Source: UBA5336 sp039815055 (GTDB lineage: Bacteria; Pseudomonadota; Alphaproteobacteria; Caulobacterales; Hyphomonadaceae). Taken from it: 64,000 nt of DNA. A program made the translations under genes and the position numbers. Below are positions 49,907 through 58,269 of the stretch, piece by piece (position 1 is the stretch's first letter; each line of letters opens with the position of its first letter). The notes beneath the pieces were generated by a model, which was not told the DNA's origin, did no database searches, and saw only the letters and a program-made list of their open reading frames with translations. Where the stretch lies: the NCBI GenBank assembly GCA_039815055.1, contig JBCCAA010000004.1, forward strand, positions 1 through 64,000, given 5' to 3'.

Positions 49907-51136
49907 CTATATCAGCATTCCGCGCGTTTTTTCGAGGGCTTCTATGAAGGAATCGACTTCTGCGGCCGTATTGTAGATCCCAAAACTCGCCCGCGCCGTG
50001 GCGGAAACGCCCAAATGCTCCATCAGAGGCTGGGCACAATGGTGGCCCGCACGCACGGCGACGCCGTACTTGTCCAAGATTTGCGCGATGTCGTGGGGGT
50101 GGGCGCCTTCAATGCTGAAACTCAGCACTGCGCCTTTCCCCGGCGCTTCGCCGTGTATGCGCAGACCGTTTACGCCCGCAACGCCAGCGCGTGCACGCTC
50201 ATAAAGCGCATGCTCGTGGGCCTGGATGGCGGACAGCTCAAACTGCTCGAACCAACGAATCGCAGCGCCTAAAGTGATCGCTTCGAGAATGGGCGGGGTG
50301 CCGGCCTCAAACTTATGGGGCACATGATTGTAGGTGATTTCGTCGGTTCTGACCGTTTCGATCATCTCGCCGCCGCCCTGGAACGGCCGAAGCCGCTCAA
50401 GCGTAGCCGCTTTGCCATAAAGCGCGCCAATTCCCGTCGGGCCATAGAGCTTGTGCCCAGAAAATACGTAATAATCCACGTCCAGCGCCTGAACATCCAC
50501 CGCTTCGTGGACCACAGCCTGGCACCCGTCCAACAACACTTCAGCGCCCGCGGCGTGGGCCAGCGCAACGATGCGGTTCACATCCGTCACGGTGCCTAAC
50601 ACGTTTGACATGTGGGTCAGCGCAACCATTCGTGTCTTCGGTCCGATAGCCGCTTCAAGCGCCGCCATATCCAGCGCGCCATCCTCGGTCAGGCCCACCC
50701 ATTTCAGCGCCGCGCCGTGGCGTTCGCGCAAGAAATGCCACGGGACAATGTTGGAGTGATGCTCCATGATCGACACAACGATCTCATCGCCCGGCTGAAT
50801 ATCATCCACCAGCCCGTACGCAACCAGATTGATGGCTTCGGTTGCGCCTTTCGTGAACACGATCTGATCGACACTTGGCGCGTTCAAGAACCGTCGCACA
50901 TCCTCGCGCGCGCCTTCATAGGCCTCGGTGGTTTCATTCGCCAGCGTGTGCAGCCCGCGATGGACATTCGCATATGCCGTGCGCATCTGCCGGGCCATCG
51001 CGTCAATCACCGCATCGGGTTTTTGCGCACTGGCAGCATTGTCGAGATAGACAAGCGGTTTGCCATTGACCTGGCGCTGCAGGATCGGAAATTCACCGCG
51101 AATGGCGTTTACGTCGAAGGGGCGCTGTTCGGTCAT
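49907..51136 (-). CDS. sufS: Cysteine desulfurase SufS (group II)
   Basis: Takes sulfur from cysteine for the SufBCD scaffold. It has 409 residues. The PLP Lys is in FSGHKLYGPTGIG. The catalytic Cys is in VRAGHHCAQPLM, on the short loop of group II enzymes. ANVHRGLHTLANETT and VSIMEHHSNIVPWH bind cofactor. The usual DGAQ reads DGCQ. It is 19 bp downstream of sufD. A SufE or SufU partner is not in the window. A second, group I desulfurase heads the same operon. Confidence 0.95.
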   Translation of the reverse strand: MTEQRPFDVNAIRGEFPILQRQVNGKPLVYLDNAASAQKPDAVIDAMARQMRTAYANVHRGLHTLANETTEAYEGAREDVRRFLNAPSVDQIVFTKGATEAINLVAYGLVDDIQPGDEIVVSIMEHHSNIVPWHFLRERHGAALKWVGLTEDGALDMAALEAAIGPKTRMVALTHMSNVLGTVTDVNRIVALAHAAGAEVLLDGCQAVVHEAVDVQALDVDYYVFSGHKLYGPTGIGALYGKAATLERLRPFQGGGEMIETVRTDEITYNHVPHKFEAGTPPILEAITLGAAIRWFEQFELSAIQAHEHALYERARAGVAGVNGLRIHGEAPGKGAVLSFSIEGAHPHDIAQILDKYGVAVRAGHHCAQPLMEHLGVSATARASFGIYNTAAEVDSFIEALEKTRGMLI

Positions 51137-51155
51137 GATGTGTATCTAGCGCGGA

Positions 51156-52391
51156 TCAGCCAATGAGAAACGCCTGGGCAGCTGCGCGCATTGCCTCAGC
51201 TACCTCATCTTCGGCGCCCTCAAACGCTTCTGCAATGAAGGCTTCGGTCAAAAGTGCCCGAGCCTCAGCTTCGGGAATGCCGCGCTGGCGCATGTAGAAC
51301 AGCTGGTTGCTGTCCAGTGCGCCACATGTATTGCCATGGGCGCATTCCACATCATCGGCGTAGATTTCCAGCTCTGGCTTGGCAAACACCTCTGCGCCAT
51401 TCTCCAGGAGCAGTGCATGGTGCTGCATGTCTGCATCCGTGTACTGGCCGACATTTCGTGGCACTAGGAATTTGCCTTGAAACACGCCTTTCCCGCCATC
51501 GATGACGGCGCCTTTGGTGACCTGTTTCGTGGTGCAATACGGCGCGCCGTGGCGAACATGGGTGGTGATATCCACATGGTGGCCGGGCCCTGCAAGATAG
51601 GCCGCATTCAACTCCGCTTCGCTTCGAGGTTCGGTGTGCGAAAGCCGGGTTTCCAGGCGAGACACCTTGGCCCCAAAGGCAAGCGCGGTCTGCTGCAGCG
51701 ACGCCCCGCCCATCAGGTCAACATCGGCCGTCACCGCCTGGGCTTCTTCGGCGCCGCCGCGCTGGTAGATAGTGCGGGTCGCGGACGCGTCACGCTGTAA
51801 GGACAAATCCAGCAGGAAGGATGAAAAGCCTGCGCCGCCCAAATGGCTTTCCACCAGGTGGATCGAGGCTTCGGGCCGAATCAGCACCGTCACCCGGGCG
51901 AAACTTGCCTCGGCGCTGTCTGACGCGAAAATGAAATGGAGCGGTGTCTCCACCGGCTCAGTCACTTCGATCATCAGGCTGTCGATGCCACGCTTCTGGC
52001 CAGCCAGAGCGGCAGTCAGGGCACCAAGCGGCATGTCTTCGGCCGCACCGAAGGCCTGGGCGTCGGTTTTCTCAAAAACGTTCACGCCTCTGGGCCAGAA
52101 AGACGGCGTAGTCACAGCTCCGCCCGATACCCTGATCCGGCAGGCGTCGATGTCGCCTAATGGGTCGGCGGAAGCAGCATTTTCGCTACCCTCCAGCGCT
52201 TTCAGCCCCGCTTTGAAATCCGTCCACTTCCAGGCCTCCATGCGGCGATGGGGCAGCCCGGTTTCGGCAAACGCCTCAAACGTACGTTCGCGGCGTGGGT
52301 CTTCCGGCAGCATGGCATAGCGGGCGATCAACTCCAGCTCTGCGGGCGTGGCGTTCGGGAGCTTTTCCCTCAGCGAGGTGATGTCCATCAC
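51156..52391 (-). CDS. sufD: Fe-S cluster scaffold subunit SufD
   Basis: Pairs with SufB in the SufBC2D scaffold on which clusters are built. It has 411 residues. The helical N-region has LPHRRMEAWKWTDF; the beta-helix core follows; the C-domain has GKGVFQGKFLVPRNVGQYTDADMQHHALLL and EVFAKPELEIYADDVECAHGNTCGALDSNQLFYMRQRGIPEAEARALL (pieces: LEIYADDVECAHGNT; LFYMRQRGIPEAEA). The ECAHG His is the conserved cluster-site His. Its start overlaps the sufC stop. Confidence 0.95.
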   Translation of the reverse strand: MMDITSLREKLPNATPAELELIARYAMLPEDPRRERTFEAFAETGLPHRRMEAWKWTDFKAGLKALEGSENAASADPLGDIDACRIRVSGGAVTTPSFWPRGVNVFEKTDAQAFGAAEDMPLGALTAALAGQKRGIDSLMIEVTEPVETPLHFIFASDSAEASFARVTVLIRPEASIHLVESHLGGAGFSSFLLDLSLQRDASATRTIYQRGGAEEAQAVTADVDLMGGASLQQTALAFGAKVSRLETRLSHTEPRSEAELNAAYLAGPGHHVDITTHVRHGAPYCTTKQVTKGAVIDGGKGVFQGKFLVPRNVGQYTDADMQHHALLLENGAEVFAKPELEIYADDVECAHGNTCGALDSNQLFYMRQRGIPEAEARALLTEAFIAEAFEGAEDEVAEAMRAAAQAFLIG

Positions 52392-53149
52392 GCCGCCTCG
52401 CCGAGAACGCCGTCATAGCCTTCCTTTTCAAGACGCAGGGCCAGCTCAGGACCACCGCTCGTGATGATCTTGCCGCCAGCCAGCACGTGCACCTTGTCCG
52501 GTTTGATATGGTCGAGCAGGCGCTGATAATGGGTGATGACCAGCATGCCCCGATCCGGCGCTCGCAGGGCATTCACGCCATCGGCGACTGTCTTTAGCGC
52601 GTCAATGTCGAGGCCGCTGTCTGTCTCATCCAGAATCGCGAAGCGCGGCTCCAGCATCATCATCTGGAAGATTTCGAGCCGCTTCTTCTCACCGCCCGAG
52701 AAGCCGACATTCAACGGGCGTTTCAGCATGTCCGGCGAAAGGTTTAGCTGTTTGCCGATCTCGCGGGAGCGTTTGATAAAATCGGGCGCGGAGATTTCTT
52801 CCTCACCGCGCGCCTTGCGCTGGGCGTTCATGGCCGTGCGCACAAAGGTCATTACTGGCACGCCAGGGATTTCGACCGGGTATTGGAACGACAGGAACAG
52901 TCCCTTCGCGGCGCGGTCCTCAGGCTCCATTTCGAGCAGATCATCACCGTCAAGCGTGGCAGCCCCGCCCGTGACCTCATAGCCGTCCCGGCCGGTCAGG
53001 ATATAGGACAGGGTCGATTTCCCTGCCCCGTTCGGCCCCATAATGGCGTGCACCTCGCCCGCAGGCACCTCAAGCGACAGACCCTTGATGATGGTCTTCG
53101 CGTCGTCATCCTCGCCAACCGTGGCGGTGAGATTATCAAGCTTCAGCAT
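52388..53149 (-). CDS. sufC: SUF ATPase SufC
   Basis: ABC-type ATPase that drives conformational change in SufBC2D. It has 253 residues from MLKLDNL. Walker A is GPNGAGKSTLSY, the ABC signature FSGGEKKRLEIFQ, Walker B FAILDETDSGLDIDAL, and the switch His in MLVITHYQRLL. The frame also allows MRP three codons earlier (53158). In most alphaproteobacteria sufC follows sufB directly; here about 2.4 kb of foreign-looking genes separate them. Confidence 0.95.
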   Translation of the reverse strand: MLKLDNLTATVGEDDDAKTIIKGLSLEVPAGEVHAIMGPNGAGKSTLSYILTGRDGYEVTGGAATLDGDDLLEMEPEDRAAKGLFLSFQYPVEIPGVPVMTFVRTAMNAQRKARGEEEISAPDFIKRSREIGKQLNLSPDMLKRPLNVGFSGGEKKRLEIFQMMMLEPRFAILDETDSGLDIDALKTVADGVNALRAPDRGMLVITHYQRLLDHIKPDKVHVLAGGKIITSGGPELALRLEKEGYDGVLGEAA

Positions 53150-53371
53150 GGGGCGCATATGGCGTCACCGGCGCAGATTGCAAAGCAAATTCCACCATCA
53201 CGGCGCAACGGGTTAGCCAGGCACCGTCACCATTTCGCCGCATGCGAGATCGACGATACGACGCGGCGAACGCCATCGCTTGGATCTCGGGTTGAAAACA
53301 GACCAGGCAGCGTGCGGCGCTCAGCGTCCCAAGACCGGGCTAAACCACCATCCGGCGCCTATCAAAGCGGC

Positions 53372-54280
53372 CTAAGGCGCGGTGTCGCGCATCTCCGCGA
53401 GCTCATCTTTGCACACGAAGAAAAAGTTCACCTTGTAGTTGTCTACTACTGGTGGTGACACACCGCGCAGCTGCGACTGATCGATCACCCAATCCTGAGC
53501 TAAGGAAGCGTCAATCTTCATATCAATCCGTTTCCACCGATTCAACTGACAGGGATCGATATGTGCCCAGGGTTTGTCGTGGCCGAGGCCGACAAGGGTC
53601 GCTGCGAAGGGCGCTGCAATCTCAAGGCGGTCCTTATCGAGATCATCGAGCGCCGCTTTCGCCACCGCCGTGGACAATGCGCACTCAAGGGCGTCCGCGC
53701 GCATCAAGCGAACGCCAGCCATCACGCCGGCCTCGCCCCCATCATCTCCATGGCATTGGCCGGACCAGCGCTCATACGCCTCTATGGCCATGTCAAAATC
53801 GGTGTCGCGCTCGACCGGTAACTCGACGATGCCGCGTTCAGCGCAATCGAAGAAGTCCCACAGAACGTCGGAGGCCTCATCTTTAAGCTCCGGCGGCAGG
53901 TTCGCTGCCTCCAAATCCAACGACCAGACAGCCACAGACGTGTTCACAAGTGTTTCCGAATTGTGCTCAAGGGGCAGCTCACACACTGGAAAGGCGCGCA
54001 AGGTTTCATCGCGCGTGATCAGATACAAGCGGCTCAGCAGGCCCGCTGCAATGCGCCGATCATCATCGGATAAGTCCCTCCAGGTCTGGTCTTGGAACAT
54101 ATCGCTCAACGCACACGAAATGGCAGACGCGTCGAACTGCTTGATCGAGAGCTTGTGATCCGGAGCCGGCGCACTACAAATTTGATTGAACGTCATCTGA
54201 CCGGCGGGGTCTGGCGGAGTGCAGGCCGCTAAAGCGAAAGTTAACGCAGCCAAACCAAAGACGCTCGACAACCAAGACAT
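53372..54280 (-). CDS. Lipoprotein with two copies of an unrecognised four-cysteine domain
   Basis: I do not recognise the family. The 302-residue product starts at the ATG at 54280 with a lipoprotein signal (lipobox LAAC, Cys20). The rest is a tandem duplication. Copy 1 has Cys at 35, 56, 100 and 146; copy 2 at 176, 200, 244 and 290. In both the last three are 44 and 46 apart. The halves also share residues: DLSDDDRRIAAGLLSRL vs DLDKDRLEIAAPFAATL, then C-[EQ]-L, a Trp ~20 later and FF-x-C at the end. The same unit occurs in the gene at 54929-55495. The even cysteine count and export suggest two disulfides per unit. It lies between sufB and sufC; its function is unknown. Confidence 0.85.
   Translation of the reverse strand: MSWLSSVFGLAALTFALAACTPPDPAGQMTFNQICSAPAPDHKLSIKQFDASAISCALSDMFQDQTWRDLSDDDRRIAAGLLSRLYLITRDETLRAFPVCELPLEHNSETLVNTSVAVWSLDLEAANLPPELKDEASDVLWDFFDCAERGIVELPVERDTDFDMAIEAYERWSGQCHGDDGGEAGVMAGVRLMRADALECALSTAVAKAALDDLDKDRLEIAAPFAATLVGLGHDKPWAHIDPCQLNRWKRIDMKIDASLAQDWVIDQSQLRGVSPPVVDNYKVNFFFVCKDELAEMRDTAP
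53411..53755 (-). repeat. Four-Cys domain, copy 2 (lipoprotein C-half)
   Basis: Codes residues 176-290 of the lipoprotein, from the first to the fourth cysteine, with spacing 24-44-46. Upstream of it, ERWSGQC aligns with EAWDGTC of copy 3. Confidence 0.75.
53843..54178 (-). repeat. Four-Cys domain, copy 1 (lipoprotein N-half)
   Basis: Codes residues 35-146 of the lipoprotein, Cys spacing 21-44-46. The segment LYLITRDETLRAFPVCEL aligns with HYYINRDPRVLALEICDL of copy 3. Confidence 0.75.
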
Positions 54281-54503
54281 GTCATCAATAGTGCTCTGAA
54301 AGACGATGGTTGCAAAGCAAAAAGCGTAGGTGGGGATGGGTAATCTGCGTCTCTTGCTCGCCAACCGAAGTGGTGAGTTGATAAAGGTTCAGAAATCGGC
54401 GCGTTTGGCGCCGGTCGGGGCGAAAACAAAGAGGCGAGCGGGTTTATCCGACCGAGTGGAGCTTGGGGCAGGATCCGGCGACTTCAAATCCAAAGGACCT
54501 GCC

Positions 54504-54953
54504 ATGACCCGCCTGCAAGACGACGAATGTTTCAAGCTTAGGCAAGGAAGTCTCCGTGTCAATTCCGAACGGAACGATTTAGACGCTGAGGAAAAGCGGA
54601 GATTGGCCGAAATATCTGAATTCGAAAGACTGATCCAATCCAATGAGGATGAAATCCAGCGCGCAAATTTTGAAATTATTTCATGTAGACAACCATCGAT
54701 ACAGTCGCGTCAAAAACGTCGCCTTGAAGACTTTGTACTCGATGGTGGTGATTTACTCCGATGCTTAGATAATGCTCGTCGGCTCAACCGACGCATTGAG
54801 GAGTTACGAGCCGGAATCCAGGAACTCGAACGACGCATTCGAGTTACTCATCAACAACTTGCAAGTGTGCGACACGAGATTGATCAAAGAAAGCGGCTTC
54901 AGGATCAGTATCGAGACCGAATGAGAGATCATGGGTGTCCTATTTCTTTGTAG
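54504..54953 (+). CDS. Unknown coiled-coil protein, opposite strand within suf insertion
   Basis: A 149-residue, highly charged protein without signal or membrane helix. From about residue 25 it is heptad-like (EKRRLAEISEFERLIQ, LNRRIEELRAGIQELERR, QQLASVRHEIDQRKRLQ), so two long coiled coils are likely. ATG at 54504 follows AAAGGA. It uses many A/T-ending codons (AAA, GAA, TTG, ATA, ATT), unlike its GC-rich neighbours, which suggests it was acquired. Its 3' end overlaps the convergent 54929-55495 gene by 25 bp. I cannot assign a function; a chance ORF is less likely given the coiled-coil pattern and the ribosome site. Confidence 0.6.
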   Translation: MTRLQDDECFKLRQGSLRVNSERNDLDAEEKRRLAEISEFERLIQSNEDEIQRANFEIISCRQPSIQSRQKRRLEDFVLDGGDLLRCLDNARRLNRRIEELRAGIQELERRIRVTHQQLASVRHEIDQRKRLQDQYRDRMRDHGCPISL

Positions 54954-55495
54954 TTTAGGTACTGTTCACCAGTCCATTCCGGGCAGTCAAAGACAGTGTT
55001 AAGCGCCTCAAATTGATCTTTGGGCAAGCTTCGAGCGTAGCGATGTGGTTGTTTCCCTATCCAGAAATCTGCCGTAATGACGTCGCCACGCGCCTTGATC
55101 CGAACCGCAGGTAGCAGATCGCAGATTTCGAGCGCCAAAACACGCGGATCGCGATTGATGTAATAGTGGCTGGCCAGCAAATCGAGAGCTTTGCCTTTCT
55201 CTGGCCTTAACAATCCATCCCATACACCCGGGTCAAGGAAAGGACCCGCCAGACACGCCAGCGCTTCACCATCTAAGATAAGCGCGCTGTCTTCGATCAG
55301 CGCCCGTATTTCCGGTTCGGCGAGGTCACAGGTGCCGTCCCAAGCCTCCAGGCTCGCCAATGCGGCTTCGAATTCCGGGTCCAACTCACCCCAACTGTCT
55401 ATGGGGTCTGGCTCGGTGATGATCCAGACAATCCACAAGCTGATGCAGGCCGCCAAGCCAACGCCGATCCATTGGAGAGGCTTTGGGATGCTCAT
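54929..55495 (-). CDS. Membrane-anchored protein with one four-cysteine domain
   Basis: I do not recognise the family. It has 188 residues. A hydrophobic N-segment (about 8-27) acts as signal anchor; LAAC at 14-17 also resembles a lipobox, but hydrophobic residues continue after it. The exported part is a single copy of the domain found twice in the 53372-54280 lipoprotein: Cys at 56, 81, 125 and 171 (spacing 25-44-46), EAWDGTC, CDL after the third Cys, Trp 20 later and VFDC at the end. It starts 27 bp after sufB on the same strand and so is likely to be cotranscribed with it. Confidence 0.82.
   Translation of the reverse strand: MSIPKPLQWIGVGLAACISLWIVWIITEPDPIDSWGELDPEFEAALASLEAWDGTCDLAEPEIRALIEDSALILDGEALACLAGPFLDPGVWDGLLRPEKGKALDLLASHYYINRDPRVLALEICDLLPAVRIKARGDVITADFWIGKQPHRYARSLPKDQFEALNTVFDCPEWTGEQYLNYKEIGHP
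54983..55330 (-). repeat. Four-Cys domain, copy 3
   Basis: Codes residues 56-171 of the membrane-anchored protein. The last three cysteines keep exactly the 44 and 46 spacing of copies 1 and 2. Confidence 0.75.
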
Positions 55496-55522
55496 ATAGG
55501 AACTTGTCCCATACTCTTGCAG

Positions 55523-57091
55523 CTATCCAACACTGCCCTCCAGGCTCACCTTGAGCAGGCTCTGGGCCTCCACGGCGAATTCCATGGGCAGTTCCTGGAG
55601 CACTTCGCGCACAAAACCGTTTACGAGCAGAGCGACCGCGTCTTCCTCGCCGAGGCCGCGTTGACGGGCATAGAACATCTGGTCTTCTGAGAGTTTGGTC
55701 GTCGTCGCCTCATGCTCCAGCTGGGCGTCGGCGCGGCGGTTTTCCACATACGGCACCGTGTGCGCGCCGCAGCGTCCACCAATCAGCAGACTGTCACATT
55801 GCGTAAAGTTTCTCGCCTTCTCGGCGGCTTTGTTCACCGACACCTGGCCGCGATAGGTGTTGTCGCTCTTGCCCGCGCTGATGCCCTTGGAAATGATGCG
55901 CGAGCGGGTTCGCTTGCCCAGATGGATCATTTTGGTGCCGGTATCGGCCTGCTGGGCGCCATTGGTTACCGCGATGGAGTAGAACTCGCCCACGCTGTCA
56001 TCACCGCGCAGGATGCAGGACGGGTATTTCCATGTGATCGCTGAGCCGGTTTCCACCTGGGTCCAGGAGATTTTCGAGCGCGCGCCGCGGCAATCCCCGC
56101 GCTTGGTCACGAAATTATAGATGCCGCCCTTGCCGTTCTCATCGCCGGGCCACCAGTTCTGCACGGTGGAGTATTTGATCTCGCCATCTTCCAATGCGAC
56201 CAATTCCACCACCGCAGCGTGCAGCTGGTTTTCATCCCGCATCGGCGCGGTGCAGCCCTCCAGATAGGAGACGTAGGCTCCCTCATCGACGATGATCAGC
56301 GTGCGCTCGAACTGGCCGGTGTTTTCGGCGTTCATGCGGAAATAGGTGCTCAGTTCCATCGGGCAGCGAACGCCCTTGGGCACGTAGACGAATGTGCCGT
56401 CGGAGAAGACGGCGCTGTTCAGCGTCGCGAAATAATTGTCCGACTGGGGCACCACCGATCCGAGGTACTTCTTCACCAGCTCCGGATACTCATGCACTGC
56501 CTCACTGATCGACATGAAGATCACGCCCGCGCTTTCCAGCTCTTTGCGGAACGTTGTGGCCACTGAAACGCTGTCGAACACCGCATCGACGGCAACGCGC
56601 GGTGTTTCGCGCGCCTGGGCGGCGGTTTCAGCTGCGCCTTCCACACCAAGCAGCACTTCAGCCTCGCGCAACGGAATACCGAGCTTCTTGTACGTTTCGA
56701 GGATTTCCTCGGGCACATCGTCGATGGACTCATATTTCGCGCCTGCAGCCGGGGCGGCGTAATAGTGGTAGGATTGGTAATCGATCTGCGGATAACGCAG
56801 CATCGCCCAGCGCGGCTCTTCCATGGTCAGCCAGCGCTCATAGGCCTTCAGGCGCCACTCCAGCAGCCATTCCGGCTCATTCTTCTTATCTGAGATGAAG
56901 CGAACTATGTCTTCATTGAGCCCCATCGGCGCGAGTTCGGTTTCGATCTCGGTGGAGAAACCCGCCGAGTAATTCTCCGATTCCAGCGCCTTGGCGGCGG
57001 CGACAGTGGCCTCATCAATGCTATCTTTCACGATGACTTCGCCGTCATCGCCATGCTCGTGGGGCTCTTCAAAACCGCAACAATCGGTCAT
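55523..57091 (-). CDS. sufB: Fe-S cluster scaffold subunit SufB
   Basis: Main scaffold subunit of SufBC2D, the site of cluster assembly. It has 522 residues. N-region: YSAGFSTEIETELAPMGLNEDIVRFIS and EWLLEWRLKAYERW. Core: GVRCPMELSTYFRMNAENTGQFERTLIIVDEGAYVSYLEGCTAP (pieces: FRMNAENTGQFERTLII; SYLEGCTAPMRDE). The conserved assembly Cys is in DSLLIGGRCGAHTVPY. I use the ATG at 57091, after GAAGGAA; it overlaps the stop of the nifS-like gene (ATGA). The next gene downstream is not sufC but the four-Cys protein. Confidence 0.96.
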   Translation of the reverse strand: MTDCCGFEEPHEHGDDGEVIVKDSIDEATVAAAKALESENYSAGFSTEIETELAPMGLNEDIVRFISDKKNEPEWLLEWRLKAYERWLTMEEPRWAMLRYPQIDYQSYHYYAAPAAGAKYESIDDVPEEILETYKKLGIPLREAEVLLGVEGAAETAAQARETPRVAVDAVFDSVSVATTFRKELESAGVIFMSISEAVHEYPELVKKYLGSVVPQSDNYFATLNSAVFSDGTFVYVPKGVRCPMELSTYFRMNAENTGQFERTLIIVDEGAYVSYLEGCTAPMRDENQLHAAVVELVALEDGEIKYSTVQNWWPGDENGKGGIYNFVTKRGDCRGARSKISWTQVETGSAITWKYPSCILRGDDSVGEFYSIAVTNGAQQADTGTKMIHLGKRTRSRIISKGISAGKSDNTYRGQVSVNKAAEKARNFTQCDSLLIGGRCGAHTVPYVENRRADAQLEHEATTTKLSEDQMFYARQRGLGEEDAVALLVNGFVREVLQELPMEFAVEAQSLLKVSLEGSVG

Positions 57092-58224
57092 GCTGTTTCC
57101 TTCAAACCCAAGCGCCGGGCCGCTGTCAGCCAAGCGTCTGCCACGGCATTAAAATCGCCGGGCTGTGTGTTCCATCCAAAGCTGGTGCGTATTGCGCATT
57201 CTGCAAGGCGGTCATCATGCCCCATGGCAGCCAAGACGACAGATCGTTTGACCTTTCCCGAGCTGCAGGCCGCGCCCGCACTCACCGCCACGCCAGCCAG
57301 ATCCATCGCCATGACTTGCGTTTCTGATCTGAACCCAGCCCTTGCAAAGCAGGATGTGCCGGCCAGACGCGGTGCGCCCTGTCCCATCACCTGCACGCCC
57401 GCTTCATCGATCAGTCTGGCTTCCATACTATCGCGAAGCTCATGCAGGGCCTGATACTGGGTTACATCTCGAATGGCAGCGTCGCAGGCCGCGCCAAAGC
57501 CGGAAATGCCGGTGAGATTCTCTGTTCCTGAGCGCAGGCTACGTTCCTGGCCGCCTCCGAACATCACCGGTTTCAGCGGTGCGCCGGGACGATACCAAAG
57601 AGCACCGACACCCTGGGGTCCGCCTACTTTGTGGGCAGATAAAGCGAGATAATCGACCCCCAGAAGGGCCACATTGACGGGTATTTTCCCCAGCCCCTGC
57701 ACCCCATCGCAATGGGTCAGACCGCCCGCCTCACGCATGATGGAGGCGGCCTCAGAAACCGGTTGGATCACGCCGGTCTCATTGTTGGCCAGCATCACAG
57801 CCAGAATGGGCGTGCCGGAGGTCTGATCCCAGTCTGACATCCTTCGCGATAGCCAATCGAGGTCCAGTCGTCCGTCGCTATCGACATAAGCGGTCTCGAC
57901 ATGCGCCCCCGCCCGGCCGGCATTCTGCACCACCGCCTCATGCTCCACAGCAGAGACCAGAAGAGTGGCCTTCCCGGTGTCTGCAACGGCGCCCAGAAGG
58001 CCGAGCGCATTGGCTTCTGTTCCACCACTGGTGAAGATCACCTGCTCGGCAGCGGCGCCGATGGCAGACCCGACTTGCGCGCGCGCGTGCTCGACCACTT
58101 TTCGGGCGGCACGACCTGCACCATGCACGCTGGACGGATTGGCCCCGAACGCCATCGCCGCCAGCATAGCGTCCTTTGCTTCAGGTCGCAGCGGCGCGGT
58201 GGCATTGTAGTCGGCGTAGATCAT
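57088..58224 (-). CDS. Cysteine desulfurase, group I (IscS/NifS type)
   Basis: Supplies sulfur for Fe-S assembly. It has 378 residues. It opens IYADYNATAPLRPEAKDAM. PLP is held by FTSGGTEANALGL, EHEAVV, THCDGVQGLGKI and the Schiff-base Lys in LSAHKVGGPQGVGAL. The catalytic Cys is in SAGAACSSGKVKRS on the long flexible loop of group I. A group I desulfurase heading the suf operon is usual for alphaproteobacteria. The IscR-type repressor gene usually upstream is absent; instead the TMEM175-like gene ends 45 bp before it on the same strand. Confidence 0.94.
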   Translation of the reverse strand: MIYADYNATAPLRPEAKDAMLAAMAFGANPSSVHGAGRAARKVVEHARAQVGSAIGAAAEQVIFTSGGTEANALGLLGAVADTGKATLLVSAVEHEAVVQNAGRAGAHVETAYVDSDGRLDLDWLSRRMSDWDQTSGTPILAVMLANNETGVIQPVSEAASIMREAGGLTHCDGVQGLGKIPVNVALLGVDYLALSAHKVGGPQGVGALWYRPGAPLKPVMFGGGQERSLRSGTENLTGISGFGAACDAAIRDVTQYQALHELRDSMEARLIDEAGVQVMGQGAPRLAGTSCFARAGFRSETQVMAMDLAGVAVSAGAACSSGKVKRSVVLAAMGHDDRLAECAIRTSFGWNTQPGDFNAVADAWLTAARRLGLKETA

Positions 58225-58269
58225 AGATGATGATTTAAGCGAAATGTCCTCGCGCGCAAAGAATTCTGC

